64,000 bases of DNA from CAVTPD01 sp963736575. Its GTDB lineage: Bacteria > Bacteroidota > Bacteroidia > Cytophagales > JAAEPT01. Both the position numbers and the translations under genes were made by a program. Location: the NCBI GenBank assembly GCA_963736575.1, contig CAVTPD010000003.1:1-64000 (forward strand), given 5' to 3'. How positions within the stretch are numbered: the stretch's first letter is position 1; the number at the start of each line of letters is the position of its first letter. Below are positions 1-10,108 of this stretch, piece by piece. The notes under the pieces are model-generated. The model was not told the origin of the DNA. It was given only the letters and a program-made list of their open reading frames with translations, and did no database searches.

Positions 1-625
1 CAATAGCCTCCTTTATTGTCATTTGCCATCGGGCAGAATTGGAGATAAAGGATTTCATTCCCTTCCATTTCAATACCCAATTTTTGAATAGCATTGGAAA
101 GGGATTTGCTGATAGTTAGAAAAATAGTGCGTTGCTCATCTATATTTACAGCTTTTGACATCAGTTTTAAATCCTTATTTAAAGATTTTAAAACTTTCAT
201 CCATTCATTGTGGGCATCTTCCATAACCAAGCTCATATCTACCTTTTTTAGTGCAACTTGAATTGACTTTACCTCTCTTTGAATGGCAGCATCATCCTGA
301 GCTAATTTATTTTTAAGCGATAAATAAGAATTTACCACACCTCCTAACTGCATTTTAAATTGGGATGGAATGTTGGTTTTATCAATCATTACTTCTTTTG
401 TCATGTCCATCTTAGACATATCCATCTCTTTCTTTTTATCCCCACCTCCATGATTATGACCAGTAGCTACTTTTCCTCCGGTAGGGTTCATCATGCTCTT
501 TTTACCTGCTAACTGTGCCGAAGCATCAATTTTGAATACACCATTGGTAGCAATTTCTTCACCTTCATCCAATCCTTTATTTAACGATGTAGAAATCACC
601 TGCTTCTTCTCCTAAAATAATTTCA
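1..625 (-). pseudogene. CusB-type adaptor, 3' part displaced by two frameshifts (DUF3347 end)
   Basis: This is the continuation of the adaptor gene at 623-1726, cut off from it by two single-base shifts and then by the window edge. After the stop at 623-625, the frame one base over encodes REIILGEEAGDFYIV, the usual last beta-barrel strand of CusB adaptors. A second extra base near 579-585 moves the coding frame again, and from there to base 1 it is open. That part reads NKGLDEGEEIATNGVFKIDA, then a Met/His/Lys-rich linker, then a helical domain typical of DUF3347, which is often found at the C-terminus of Bacteroidota CusB proteins. Either the gene is a recent pseudogene or the assembly has two base errors; family-like protein sequence on both sides of the breaks shows decay, if real, is very recent. 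The true 3' end lies outside the window. Confidence 0.8.
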
Positions 626-1726
626 CGATAGATGAAATGAATTATGCTCTCTATTTGGCAATTTCACATATACAACAGCCCGCTTTCCTGTCCAGAGAAC
701 TGCTGATTTAGGAACCAAAATCACATCGTGGTCAATAGGTAATTTTGAGGTAATGATGCCATTTGCAAACATATCTGGCTTTAATCTACCTTTGGCATTA
801 GACAACTCTACCCTCACGTATGCCACCCTTGTTTTAGGGTTAATAAACGGATCAATAAATGTGATTTTCCCAGTAAATACTCTACCTGGAATTGATTTTA
901 ATTCAATTTCTAGTTGATCACCTATTTTTACCCATGGTAAATCATTTTCGTAAGCTTCAAACAACACCCACACCTTACTTAAATCCGTAACTTCTAACAG
1001 TATTTGTCCTGATTTAACATAATCACCTTGCGAGGCCATTAACATAGTTACATAACCATTTTGGTCAGATAGTATATTTAATTCGGTTTGTACTTTCCCC
1101 GATTTTTCTATGCTATTAATTTGTTGACTGGTTAACTTCCATTGTTTTAGCTTATTTCTTGCTGCCTCAGCTAATGCTGGATTAGTTGACTCATCCACCA
1201 ACACTTCAAATAGTTCTTTTTGAGCTGTGATTAATTCAGGAGAATAAATGGTCGCTAGTTTCTGACCTTTTACTACTTTTTCTCCTGTGAAATTGATGAA
1301 TAATTTTTCAATCCTTCCAGGAAAGTGAACAGCCTGAGAGTACACTAATCGCTCATCTGCCTTTACTTTTCCTAATAGTCTAATTTCTTTTTCTGGCTTC
1401 TCCTTTTTCACAACAAAAGTCTGTATCTCTGCTAACTTCATTGCAGAGGCTGACATTGGTACCTCATCTGGAAGCGCATCATGTTCGTCCATTGAGTTAT
1501 CTAATGGAATTAATTCCATACCGCATAACGGACATTTACCTGGGCCATTTTGCTGAATTTGTGGATGCATTGAGCACGTCCAGATTTGATCTTTCAACTC
1601 GTCATTATGGATATGAGTACCTGTTAGTTTAGGTGAAGAATCATTCCCTATAAATTTGCCTATAACTATTCCTGCTATTAATCCAATAACAAGTATTACC
1701 CATATATTTTTAAATATTTTCTTCAT
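623..1726 (-). CDS. cusB: Efflux RND periplasmic adaptor (CusB-like), N-terminal 367 residues
   Basis: Membrane-fusion protein that would bridge the CusA-type pump and the TolC-like channel encoded just upstream (1738-6777) for copper/silver export. An N-terminal membrane anchor or signal (about residues 5-24) precedes a heavy-metal-binding domain with WTCSMHP and GKCPLCGMELIP (about 50-75), the Cys/Met motif family found at the start of many CusB adaptors. Barrel-sandwich and alpha-hairpin regions follow (about 115-250), then a beta-barrel (about 250-350). The reading frame stops at 623 inside the last barrel strand, and the remaining domain is found in other frames (see 1-625), so as sequenced the protein lacks its end. 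It starts 11 bases after the TolC gene stops and is probably the last of the three cotranscribed genes. Family assignment is firm; the metal is inferred from the CusA partner. Confidence 0.85.
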   Translation of the reverse strand: MKKIFKNIWVILVIGLIAGIVIGKFIGNDSSPKLTGTHIHNDELKDQIWTCSMHPQIQQNGPGKCPLCGMELIPLDNSMDEHDALPDEVPMSASAMKLAEIQTFVVKKEKPEKEIRLLGKVKADERLVYSQAVHFPGRIEKLFINFTGEKVVKGQKLATIYSPELITAQKELFEVLVDESTNPALAEAARNKLKQWKLTSQQINSIEKSGKVQTELNILSDQNGYVTMLMASQGDYVKSGQILLEVTDLSKVWVLFEAYENDLPWVKIGDQLEIELKSIPGRVFTGKITFIDPFINPKTRVAYVRVELSNAKGRLKPDMFANGIITSKLPIDHDVILVPKSAVLWTGKRAVVYVKLPNREHNSFHLS

Positions 1727-1737
1727 GTTCGTAAATT

Positions 1738-2979
1738 TTATTTACCTGTTAAATAATTAATAAATGCTACAGTGGCATTTTTATCCGCTCTCGCTTTGTC
1801 AATCTCAAGAGAATATTTTAATACTTTTCGCTCCATTCTTAACACCTCCTCAAAATTCTCACCATCTGCCGAGTATGATATTAAGAGTATATTCAACGAC
1901 TTTTCAGCGAGCTTTAATTGTTTTTTATACAAGTCAATTCTTCGATCAGCATCTTGGTAATCTTTATATCCCATTTCAAATAAAGACGTTAATTGATTTT
2001 CTTTATCTTCTTTTTCAAACTGTGTAGACTCTAGGTATAATGAAGCTTCTTTTACCATCGCCTTATATTTATTTCTATAAAGAGGTATTGAGACTCCTAC
2101 CATAGGAAGCAATAATGCATTTCGACCGTTTTCACTTCCTAAATTAGGGTTGCTACTTTGACCGATAACGGCATAATCTATTCCTAACGTAAATTGTGGC
2201 ATACCCATTTTTTCAGCAACTGTTTCTTGATGTTCCCAAGACTTCATTTTATACTCCAATTGTTTTACAAAATGATTTTGTGTTATTATACTGTCTATTA
2301 ATTCGCTTTTTGAAATAGATAAACTATCATTCCATAATATAGAGGGAACCTCTATACTACTGGCATCGTCACGGTTAAGTAAATTGTTAAACCTCACTTC
2401 AATAGCATACTTACTATCAATCAAATAGGCTAGTTGGTTCTTCAACTCATTTATTTCCATTTCTACCCTCATCTCATCTACTACAGATGTTTTTCCAGTT
2501 TCAATTTTAATAATTGCGAGTTGTTGAAAGGTATTCAGAATAGTAATATTCTCTTTTGTAATACCTATTCCCTTTTGAATGAAATACACCTCATAATAAG
2601 CTGACTTTATATCATAAAACAACTTGGACTTCACCTCTTCAAAAGCTTCATATTTTGCTTTTGCCATTTGTATTGCTACATCTTCTTTCGCATTCAGCGT
2701 TCCAAACCAAGGAAACATTTGACTGACTCCAAGCTTCATTCGCTGAGGACCAACTCGTGTTTCTATTGGTGAAATAAAATAACCAAAAGACAAGGTTGGA
2801 TCAGGAAGTGTGCCCACTTGTGGTATTTTTTCTAACGCAGCATTGTATTCGGAAAACTTTGCCTTCAAACCTGGATTGTTTTCAGCCCCAATAATTAGGT
2901 AATCTGTTAATTCTGTTTGAGCTTGTGCTTTTACAACAAATAGCAACAGAATGATTGTTATGTAGTTTATCGCCTTCAT
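1738..2979 (-). CDS. TolC-family outer-membrane efflux protein (CusC-like)
   Basis: A 413-residue outer-membrane channel subunit expected to form the exit duct for the neighbouring RND pump. A Sec signal peptide is visible (MKAINYITIILLLFVVKAQAQ, cleavage likely after AQA). The rest is long amphipathic helices with the OEP-repeat look (NNPGLKAKFSEYNAALEKIP near the start; a second copy around residues 215-400). No lipoprotein cysteine is present, unlike Escherichia coli CusC. It sits 3 bases after the CusA gene and 11 bases before the CusB-like gene, so the three form a tight cus operon. Length is normal for Bacteroidota TolC proteins. The outer-membrane factor assignment is firm; copper/silver is inferred from the operon. 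Confidence 0.88.
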   Translation of the reverse strand: MKAINYITIILLLFVVKAQAQTELTDYLIIGAENNPGLKAKFSEYNAALEKIPQVGTLPDPTLSFGYFISPIETRVGPQRMKLGVSQMFPWFGTLNAKEDVAIQMAKAKYEAFEEVKSKLFYDIKSAYYEVYFIQKGIGITKENITILNTFQQLAIIKIETGKTSVVDEMRVEMEINELKNQLAYLIDSKYAIEVRFNNLLNRDDASSIEVPSILWNDSLSISKSELIDSIITQNHFVKQLEYKMKSWEHQETVAEKMGMPQFTLGIDYAVIGQSSNPNLGSENGRNALLLPMVGVSIPLYRNKYKAMVKEASLYLESTQFEKEDKENQLTSLFEMGYKDYQDADRRIDLYKKQLKLAEKSLNILLISYSADGENFEEVLRMERKVLKYSLEIDKARADKNATVAFINYLTGK

Positions 2980-2982
2980 ATT

Positions 2983-5900
2983 CTATTTGTTTAATTTTTT
3001 AACTTTCCCTTCTTGCCACATACTATATAGTACTGGCATAATGAACATGGTCATCACCTCAATAAGCATTCCTCCAAAAAGAGGAATAGACATTGGCCCC
3101 ATAATATCTGACCCTTTTCCTTGGGATGTGAGTACAGGGATTAAAGCAATAATAGTCGTAGCTGTGGTTAATACCGCTGGGCGAACCCTTTTAGAAGCTG
3201 CCAATAATACAGTAGCTCGAACTTTATCTTTAGTGTCAGGTTTGTCCTTTTCAAAGAGCTGAGTAAGATATGTCCCCATCAACACTCCATCATCTGTAGC
3301 AACTCCGAATAGAGCTATAAATCCGACCCAGACTGCTACACTCAAGTTGACTGTATGTACTTGGAATAAATCTCGAAGATTAATCCCCCCAACAGAAAAA
3401 TCAAGAAAGCTTGGTTGGCTATATAACCACAGCATGATGAATCCTCCTGAAAAGGCAACGATTAGTCCACTAAAAATCATTGACGTAGTTACAACAGACT
3501 TAAATTGGAAATACAGAATTAAGAAAATTACTAATAACGATATAGGAACAACTAACATCAACCGTTTTGTAGCTCTTACCTGATTTTCATAATTCCCCGT
3601 AAAACGGTAACTAACTCCTGCAGGAAGCACAAATTCGCCTGATTTCATTTTCTGTTCTAAAAGAGCTTGGGCATCCTCAACAACATCCACTTCTGCATGA
3701 CCATCCTTTTTATCAAAAATCACATAGCTTACCAAGAATGTATCTTCACTCTTAATTACTTGTGGCCCTCGTACATATAGTATTTCTGCTAATTCTTCCA
3801 GCGGAACTTGAACACCTTCAGGTGTAGGTATTAACACTCTTTTCAAGTCTTCAGGGTTATCTCTAAACTCTCTTGCATACCTAACTCGAACGGGGAATCG
3901 TTCACGACCTTCTACAGTAGTTGTTAGACTCATACCTCCCACGGCTGTTCCAATTACTTTTTGCATATCCTCAATTGTAAGACCATAACGAGCAATAGAC
4001 TCCCTTTTGATTTTAATTTCTAAATAGGGTTTTCCTACTACACGATCTGCAAAAACTGCCGAAGCCTCTACACTAGGCACTTGTTTCAATATCTCCTCTA
4101 TGTCATACCCAACTTTTTCAATAGTTTCCAAGTCAGGACCAAATACTTTAATCCCCATCGGAGCTCTCATCCCTGTAGCTAACATAACTAATCGAGTTTC
4201 TATGGGTTGTAACTTTGGAGCGGAAGTCAGTCCAGGGATTTTAGAGTGCTCTAAGATATCTTTCCAAATATCATCTGGCGATTGAATTTCGACTCTCCAC
4301 TGACGAAAGTATTCCCCATCATCATCTTCAATTAAATCATCGGTAGCAATAGACCTGAATTCATCAACCGTATACTTGTAAGTAGATCCATCTTTCAGTA
4401 CAAAGGCGTCATTTTCATCCACCTTGAATTGCATTTTGTGACCATCTTCATTCACTTTAAACTCTGGTACGTAGTTGATGATATTTTCATACATGGAAAT
4501 TGGAGCAGGGTCGAGTGCTGAGTTTGCACGCCCCCATTTACCTACTGATAGTGCTACTTCCGGAATAGCATTTAAATGTCTATCTAGCTTCCTAATAACA
4601 TCTATATTTTCATCTACACCTGAATGCGGCATTGTAGTAGGCATTAATAAAAATGACCCCTCGTTTAATGAAGGCATAAACTCTTTACCTACACCAGGAA
4701 AAGTCTCCGATAATTCATTCCATGCAGAATTATCTTTAGCAAACTCAGGAAAAAAATTAAACACTTTATTAAACCCCTGCCATGAAACAATCCCAAATAA
4801 AACTATGAAAATGGGGGCCATCAAAAACTTCCACTTATTATCTAAACACCAGGTTAACAAAGGAGTATAAAATTTAACTATAAGCATTAAAATCCCCAAC
4901 ACTGAGCCAACGGTAGCTGAAACAAATAACAAATTTGCGAAAAAACTATTTTGTACCCCTAATGGCATCCATACCCCTGCAATAAAATAAACCACTACGA
5001 ATAAAGTTATTACTATATCAATATAGTTCACGTACTTCCGTTGGGACTCTGGCCACTTGTATTCAAGTAAGTTGTTAATACCAAATAGAATAAGTGCTAT
5101 TGACAACCAACTGCCAAAACCGATTACGAATACAAGTCCTAAAAGAATAAGTAAACCATTCCAGACTTTACTCATCTTGCCTTTATCAAACCGGATAGAA
5201 AATACGATATGAGCAAATGTGGGAATAAAAATTAACCCAATAAATAAGGCCGCCAGCATTGCAAATGTTTTCGTAAATGCTAATGGACCAAATAGTTTAC
5301 CTTCTGCAGCTTCCATAGCAAATATGGGAAGAAAGCTAACTATTGTGGTGAATAAAGCCGTAACAACAGCAGAGGCAACTTCGGAAGCTCCATTATAAAT
5401 GACTCCAATTAGTTCCTTACCCTTTTTCCCTAAATTTTCAGGCAACTCTAAATGCTGTATTATATTTTCAGTAAAAACCACGCCTACGTCTACCATTACA
5501 CCAATTGCAATTGCAATACCTGAAAGTGCTACGATATTAGCATCTACCCCAAATTGTCTCATCATGATAAAAGTGATTAAAACACCGAGAGGTAATAAGC
5601 TTGTAATTAATATTGAAGCTCGAAGGTTTAAGACTAAAACAATTACAACTAATAAAGCGATAAGCATTTCAAGTGTTAGAGCTTCTTCGAGTGTTCCTAA
5701 GGTTTCTTTAATCAACCCCGTTCTATCATAGAAGGGAACTACCGTAACTCGTGAAACAGTTCCATCAGCAAGTATTTTAGAAGGCAAACCAGCTTCTATT
5801 TCTTTAATTTTTTCTTTAACTCGATTAATAACATCAAGTGGGTTTGCACCATAACGGGCAACCACACCTCCACCAACTGCTTCTGCCCCGCCTTTATCCA

Positions 5901-6777
5901 AACCACCCCTACGAGTAGCGGGTCCAAATGACACTTTCGCAACATCTTTTACCCGAATTGGGACATTATCATTAGAAATGATAACACTCTCTTCCAGGTC
6001 TTTAAGAGTTTCAATATAACCTAGCCCCCTAATAAGGTATTCTACTTTGTTATATTCAATTGTTCGTGCCCCAATATCTAGATTACTCTTTTTTACGGCA
6101 TTCATAATTTGAGCTACTGTAACATTGTGAGCTTTCATAGCATTAGGGTCAATATCTACTTGATATTCCTTTACAAAACCACCAATTGTACCAACTTCAG
6201 ACACTCCTTTAACCGAAGTAAGTGCATATCCAACTTGGAAATCTTGGATAGTTCTCAATTCATGAGGATCCCATCCCCCAGCAGGATTACCTTCCTCATC
6301 TCTACCTTCAAGTGTATACCAATATACTTGTCCAAGAGCAGTTGCATCAGGCCCAAGTGCAGGAGAAACTTCATTTGGCAATAAATTTCGAGGCAAAGAA
6401 TTTAGCTTTTCTAATACTCGTGTCCTACTCCAATAGAACTCCACATCTTCTTCAAAAATTAAGTAAATACTTGATAAACCGAAAATGGAGTTACTACGAA
6501 TCGTTTTTACTCCAGGTATCCCAAGTAGAGCTGTTGTTAATGGGTAACTAATTTGATCTTCAATGTCTTGTGGAGAACGACCAGGCCATTCGGTGTATAC
6601 AATTTGTTGATTTTCACCAATATCAGGTATAGCATCTACCGGCACCGGATTTCTAGGAATAATAGACTCCCCCCAATTAAATGGAGCTGTAGAAATCCCC
6701 CACATTATCATCGTTCCAAGCAGTAGCATGGTTACGAGTTTGTTTTCAAGAAAGTATTTAATAATTATATTGAGCAT
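2983..6777 (-). CDS. cusA: CusA-type heavy-metal RND efflux pump
   Basis: Inner-membrane proton-driven pump of the HME-RND family. The TM4 motif AIGVMVDVGVVFTEN (about residue 420) matches the monovalent Cu/Ag class (HME4) rather than the DFG...D motif of Zn/Co/Cd pumps. A methionine-containing stretch, MLATGMRAPMGIKV, lies in the periplasmic porter domain. The protein is about 1,264 residues, longer than Escherichia coli CusA (about 1,050). The extra length is mainly additional hydrophobic segments in the middle (about 530-680) and an acidic periplasmic insert (about 770-870), a long form I know from other Bacteroidota. I chose the ATG at 6777 because the peptide from there (MLNIIIKYFLENKLVT) matches the usual family start; an in-frame ATG at 6804 would add nine residues. 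First gene of the cus operon. Confidence 0.9.
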   Translation of the reverse strand: MLNIIIKYFLENKLVTMLLLGTMIMWGISTAPFNWGESIIPRNPVPVDAIPDIGENQQIVYTEWPGRSPQDIEDQISYPLTTALLGIPGVKTIRSNSIFGLSSIYLIFEEDVEFYWSRTRVLEKLNSLPRNLLPNEVSPALGPDATALGQVYWYTLEGRDEEGNPAGGWDPHELRTIQDFQVGYALTSVKGVSEVGTIGGFVKEYQVDIDPNAMKAHNVTVAQIMNAVKKSNLDIGARTIEYNKVEYLIRGLGYIETLKDLEESVIISNDNVPIRVKDVAKVSFGPATRRGGLDKGGAEAVGGGVVARYGANPLDVINRVKEKIKEIEAGLPSKILADGTVSRVTVVPFYDRTGLIKETLGTLEEALTLEMLIALLVVIVLVLNLRASILITSLLPLGVLITFIMMRQFGVDANIVALSGIAIAIGVMVDVGVVFTENIIQHLELPENLGKKGKELIGVIYNGASEVASAVVTALFTTIVSFLPIFAMEAAEGKLFGPLAFTKTFAMLAALFIGLIFIPTFAHIVFSIRFDKGKMSKVWNGLLILLGLVFVIGFGSWLSIALILFGINNLLEYKWPESQRKYVNYIDIVITLFVVVYFIAGVWMPLGVQNSFFANLLFVSATVGSVLGILMLIVKFYTPLLTWCLDNKWKFLMAPIFIVLFGIVSWQGFNKVFNFFPEFAKDNSAWNELSETFPGVGKEFMPSLNEGSFLLMPTTMPHSGVDENIDVIRKLDRHLNAIPEVALSVGKWGRANSALDPAPISMYENIINYVPEFKVNEDGHKMQFKVDENDAFVLKDGSTYKYTVDEFRSIATDDLIEDDDGEYFRQWRVEIQSPDDIWKDILEHSKIPGLTSAPKLQPIETRLVMLATGMRAPMGIKVFGPDLETIEKVGYDIEEILKQVPSVEASAVFADRVVGKPYLEIKIKRESIARYGLTIEDMQKVIGTAVGGMSLTTTVEGRERFPVRVRYAREFRDNPEDLKRVLIPTPEGVQVPLEELAEILYVRGPQVIKSEDTFLVSYVIFDKKDGHAEVDVVEDAQALLEQKMKSGEFVLPAGVSYRFTGNYENQVRATKRLMLVVPISLLVIFLILYFQFKSVVTTSMIFSGLIVAFSGGFIMLWLYSQPSFLDFSVGGINLRDLFQVHTVNLSVAVWVGFIALFGVATDDGVLMGTYLTQLFEKDKPDTKDKVRATVLLAASKRVRPAVLTTATTIIALIPVLTSQGKGSDIMGPMSIPLFGGMLIEVMTMFIMPVLYSMWQEGKVKKLNK

Positions 6778-6816
6778 AATATGTTTTGTAATGAACTGTA
6801 ACAAAAGTTCTTTTGA

Positions 6817-6862
6817 AGATTTATAATGATAAATCTCTAGCTCATAGCTTTAAACCATGAGC
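6817..6862. repeat. Two adjacent inverted repeats between HYC_CC_PP gene and cusA
   Basis: AGATTTAT/ATAAATCT (6817-6836, 4-base loop) and GCTCAT/ATGAGC (6840-6862) lie side by side in the 78-base gap. Neither is followed by a convincing T-run on the minus strand, so they may be weak hairpins, a leader structure or a dyad operator for cusA. Function unknown. Confidence 0.35.
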
Positions 6863-6882
6863 AACCAATACATAATATGATT

Positions 6883-7305
6883 TTAGATAAGAAAAGACTG
6901 AAATAAGACTTGAACGTCTCTTTTCAGGAAAGGAGGAGGATAAGTTAAAAAAATGTTGTTTTCTTCTAATGAAGATGAGTTAAACATTAAAAAGGTAGGT
7001 GCAAACACCATTAAAAAATTTAAATAATTGGTACTGATTACTGTTTTGTATGCTAATGAATTATCTGTATCAACAGAGGCATAATGATTTTGACAACAAG
7101 GTTTCTTTTGAAGCATTGGCACTTTTCCATTTGCACCAGCCTCACACTTTTCAGAAACTTTAGCCATCCCACAATCAATATCGGCATGACCTATAACCAA
7201 CTGTGTTTTCACAGCCTTCCCACCACAATAATGCGTACCCAAAGCAAGACCTGTACTGCTTGATAGCATTAAAAGTGTAAGGAATATGGCAATTAGTTTT
7301 TTCAT
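6883..7305 (-). CDS. HYC_CC_PP family secreted protein
   Basis: A 140-residue protein of a Bacteroidota family named for conserved HYC, CC and PP motifs. All three are visible: THYCGGK (about residues 24-30), KPCCQNHY (about 73-80) and YPPPF (about 122-126). An N-terminal signal peptide (MKKIAIFLT-type hydrophobic stretch, cleavage near residue 22) and a second hydrophobic segment (about 93-112) suggest it is exported and membrane attached. The conserved Cys and His residues, and the position between the copper pump and a copper chaperone, suggest metal binding in the envelope, but no activity is known to me. It has its own candidate promoter upstream (7379-7386). Confidence 0.75.
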   Translation of the reverse strand: MKKLIAIFLTLLMLSSSTGLALGTHYCGGKAVKTQLVIGHADIDCGMAKVSEKCEAGANGKVPMLQKKPCCQNHYASVDTDNSLAYKTVISTNYLNFLMVFAPTFLMFNSSSLEENNIFLTYPPPFLKRDVQVLFQSFLI

Positions 7306-7378
7306 TTAGCTTGTAACATAAACTTCCATGCAAGAAGCATAAAGTTTGGTTTCAAAAATATGACATTAATCAGTTGAA

Positions 7379-7386
7379 CAAATGTA
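7379..7386 (-). promoter_or_regulatory. Candidate Bacteroidota promoter (-7 TACATTTG)
   Basis: On the minus strand TACATTTG matches the TAnnTTTG -7 element, with a TTG about 16 bases upstream (7403-7405). It lies about 74 bases before the HYC_CC_PP gene start, in an AT-rich 207-base gap with no other recognisable feature. Weak evidence on its own. Confidence 0.35.
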
Positions 7387-7512
7387 TCTAATCAATTTCA
7401 TATCAATCTTATATAATTATGCATAAAACTTACATAATTATTACTTTTTGATAAAACATCGATAACCACAGGGATTAGATACATTAAAACACCATACTTC
7501 CCCCTATAATAA

Positions 7513-7731
7513 TCATATAGTTTGGGTGCTTTCGGCTTTGTATCCAGCTTTATTAATTGTATTGACTATCTCTTTTTCTGTTGCTCCGTTGCTTTCTACC
7601 GTTAATGTTTTAGAGGGATTGTTTAAATCTACATTCCAGTTTTCTATTCCTTCTACTCCATTTAGATAAGGAGTAACCGAAGAAAGGCATCCCGAACAAT
7701 TAATATTGGTTTTAAACTTTAAAATGTTCAT
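7513..7731 (-). CDS. Small heavy-metal-associated (HMA) protein, CopZ-like
   Basis: A 72-residue cytosolic single-domain metallochaperone. The ferredoxin-like HMA fold is evident from length and pattern, with the metal loop NCSGC (Cys at about 13 and 16) after the first strand and the conserved GYKAE end. The family's usual MxCxxC loop has Asn before the first Cys here (INCSGC). It lies 29 bases after the CopA-type ATPase gene and probably hands Cu(I) to that ATPase or its N-terminal HMA domain. Role is inferred from family and context. Confidence 0.85.
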   Translation of the reverse strand: MNILKFKTNINCSGCLSSVTPYLNGVEGIENWNVDLNNPSKTLTVESNGATEKEIVNTINKAGYKAESTQTI

Positions 7732-7760
7732 AATTATTTCGTTTAATTAGTTGTACATAA

Positions 7761-10019
7761 TTAAATTTTAACTGACTTAAGCCTCAGACTGTTTAACACT
7801 ACTGAAACCGAACTAAATGCCATAGCAGCACCTGCAATCATAGGGTTTAAAAGAAACCCATTAACAGGATATAAAATTCCGGCAGCTATGGGAATACCAA
7901 TCATGTTATAAATAAATGCCCAAAAAAGATTTTGTCTTATTCCCATAACGGTTTTAGCTGATAGATTCAAGGCTTGAGGTATAGCATTCAGATCCGATGT
8001 AATCAGGGTTATCTTGGCCACATCTATAGCAATATCGGAGCCTTTCCCCATGGCTATACTTACATCAGCCTGTGCTAATGCCTGAGAATCATTTATACCA
8101 TCGCCAACCATAGCTATTATTTTGCCTTCATGTTGAAGTTGTATGACAAATTCAGCTTTTTCTGATGGCAGCACTTCGGCTTTATAGTGTTTCAACCCAG
8201 TGGCTTTTGCAACTGCTTTTGCAGTTTCATTATTATCACCTGTTAACATATATACCTCTATACCTCGATGTTGAAGTGTCTCAATAGCTAATTTTGAAGT
8301 AGGCTTAATCTGATCAGCGACACCCATTATAGCTATAACCTTCTCGCTATCAGTAAAGTAAATCACTGTCTTTGCTTCTTGCTGCCATACTTTAGATTTG
8401 TCCAAACTGCCCTGGTCCAGAGCTATTTCATTCTCTTCAACTAATTGTTTGTTCCCGACGAAGTAGTTTTTTCCATTCACCTGGGCGGTAACACCACGAC
8501 CTGTTACACTCTCGAAGTTATCTGTAGTAACTAGTGAACGCTTTTCATTCTTTAAGTTTTCCAGCACCGCTTCTGCCAACGGGTGTTCGCTTCTGTACTC
8601 CAAGGCATATAAAATGTCACGGTAATAATCCTTCCCTTCCTCTGTTGCCCAGTAAAAATCCGTAACCACAGGTCTCCCCTCTGTGATTGTTCCTGTTTTA
8701 TCTAAAATCACAGCATTTACTTTGTATCCCAACTCAAGACTTTCAGCATCTTTGATTAAAATATTGTGTTCCGCTCCTTTTCCTATTCCAACCATAATGG
8801 CTGTTGGAGTAGCGAGTCCGAGTGCACATGGACAAGCAATGACTAAAACGGTGATTGAAGCAAGCAATGCATGCGTAAAAACATTTTCATTACCCAATAA
8901 CATCCAAACACTAAATGTAAGCAAAGAAATACCAATAACTACCTGTACGAATATACCAGCAATTTTGTCTACCAGCCTTTGTATCGGTGCTTTACTTCCC
9001 TGAGCCTCTTGAACCATTTTAACGATGTGAGCTAAAAAAGTATCGCTACCAACTTTTTCCGCAATAAAAAGAAAGCTTCCTTTTTGATTAATCGTTCCAG
9101 CAAACACTCCGTGTTCTTTTTTCTTTTCTACCGGAATGGGCTCTCCGCTAATCATACTCTCATCCACGAAAGAATTACCCTCATACACCTTCCCGTCTAC
9201 AGGGATTTTTTCTCCCGGTTTCACTAATATCTTATATCCTGGTTCTACTTCTTCTACAGGTATCTCTTTCTCACCTTCATTTGTAATAACCCGAACAGTT
9301 TTAGGCTGCAAACCAATGAGCTTTTTAATTGCGGACGATGTATTAGATTTTGCTTTTTCTTCCAATACTTTCCCCAGAGAGATAAAGAAGATTATGACTA
9401 CTGCAGCTTCATAATACACATGAGGTTGTATCCCCCTCTCAATCCAGTATTCAGGATAGAATGTATTGAACACACTGAAGATGAAGGCTACACCTGTACT
9501 TAAAGCTACTAAAGTATCCATGTTTGCTCTTGCATGCTTTGCTTGCAATACCGCACTTCTGAAAAAACTACGACCGAACCAAAAGAGAACAACAGCAGAG
9601 AGCACCATTGAAATCCATTCTCCGGTTTTCCAATGCATGAATAACATTCCAAATATCACAATTGGAAGTGACAAAATACCTGATCCTATTACTCTTAACA
9701 AAGACCGATTATAATTTGCTTTGCGAATTTGTTCTTGCTTTTTGGAAGGTTCTTTAGTGTCGATAATCAGATCGTAACCAATCTCTTTAATAGCATCCTT
9801 GAGTTGCTCCGGATTAGTGACTGTAGCATCAAACTCCACCCACACTGTTTCTGTGGCAAAGTTTACTCCAGCATTTGTTACACCTAGAGTATTTTTTAAC
9901 TCAGATTCTATGCTTAATGCACAACCGGCACATGTCATTCCAGAGACTGGAAACATTTGTTTGGTCAAGTGAGTTATTCCGCTTGAGTGGATACTTTTCT
10001 GCTGTATTATGGTATTCAT
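7761..10019 (-). CDS. copA: Cu(I)-exporting P1B-1-type ATPase (CopA)
   Basis: A 752-residue inner-membrane P-type ATPase for copper export. One N-terminal HMA domain with GMTCAGCAL (about residues 27-35) is followed by the transmembrane metal site CPCALGLATP (about 395), the actuator motif SGEPIPV, the phosphorylation site DKTGTIT (about 439) and the hinge GDGINDSQAL (about 635). The end carries YNMIGIPIAAG and MAFSSVSVVLNSLRL, the Tyr/Asn and Met-Ser-Ser signature of Cu+-specific P1B-1 pumps. Unusually for the hinge, Ser replaces the common Ala/Ser-Pro (NDSQAL rather than NDAPAL), which is typical of CopA. It is paired with the HMA chaperone downstream and the HMA-AraC regulator upstream. 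Confidence 0.95.
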   Translation of the reverse strand: MNTIIQQKSIHSSGITHLTKQMFPVSGMTCAGCALSIESELKNTLGVTNAGVNFATETVWVEFDATVTNPEQLKDAIKEIGYDLIIDTKEPSKKQEQIRKANYNRSLLRVIGSGILSLPIVIFGMLFMHWKTGEWISMVLSAVVLFWFGRSFFRSAVLQAKHARANMDTLVALSTGVAFIFSVFNTFYPEYWIERGIQPHVYYEAAVVIIFFISLGKVLEEKAKSNTSSAIKKLIGLQPKTVRVITNEGEKEIPVEEVEPGYKILVKPGEKIPVDGKVYEGNSFVDESMISGEPIPVEKKKEHGVFAGTINQKGSFLFIAEKVGSDTFLAHIVKMVQEAQGSKAPIQRLVDKIAGIFVQVVIGISLLTFSVWMLLGNENVFTHALLASITVLVIACPCALGLATPTAIMVGIGKGAEHNILIKDAESLELGYKVNAVILDKTGTITEGRPVVTDFYWATEEGKDYYRDILYALEYRSEHPLAEAVLENLKNEKRSLVTTDNFESVTGRGVTAQVNGKNYFVGNKQLVEENEIALDQGSLDKSKVWQQEAKTVIYFTDSEKVIAIMGVADQIKPTSKLAIETLQHRGIEVYMLTGDNNETAKAVAKATGLKHYKAEVLPSEKAEFVIQLQHEGKIIAMVGDGINDSQALAQADVSIAMGKGSDIAIDVAKITLITSDLNAIPQALNLSAKTVMGIRQNLFWAFIYNMIGIPIAAGILYPVNGFLLNPMIAGAAMAFSSVSVVLNSLRLKSVKI

Positions 10020-10108
10020 GACTCTTGAAAATCAATCATACCACGAACCTACTCTACTTCTATTGCTTAAGCATTACAGAATTCCGACAATATTTTATAC
10101 TATTTCGC

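Noticed and set aside
6778..6804. Upstream start for cusA
   Set aside because: The nine extra residues do not resemble the family start, while the peptide from 6777 does; not fully excluded.
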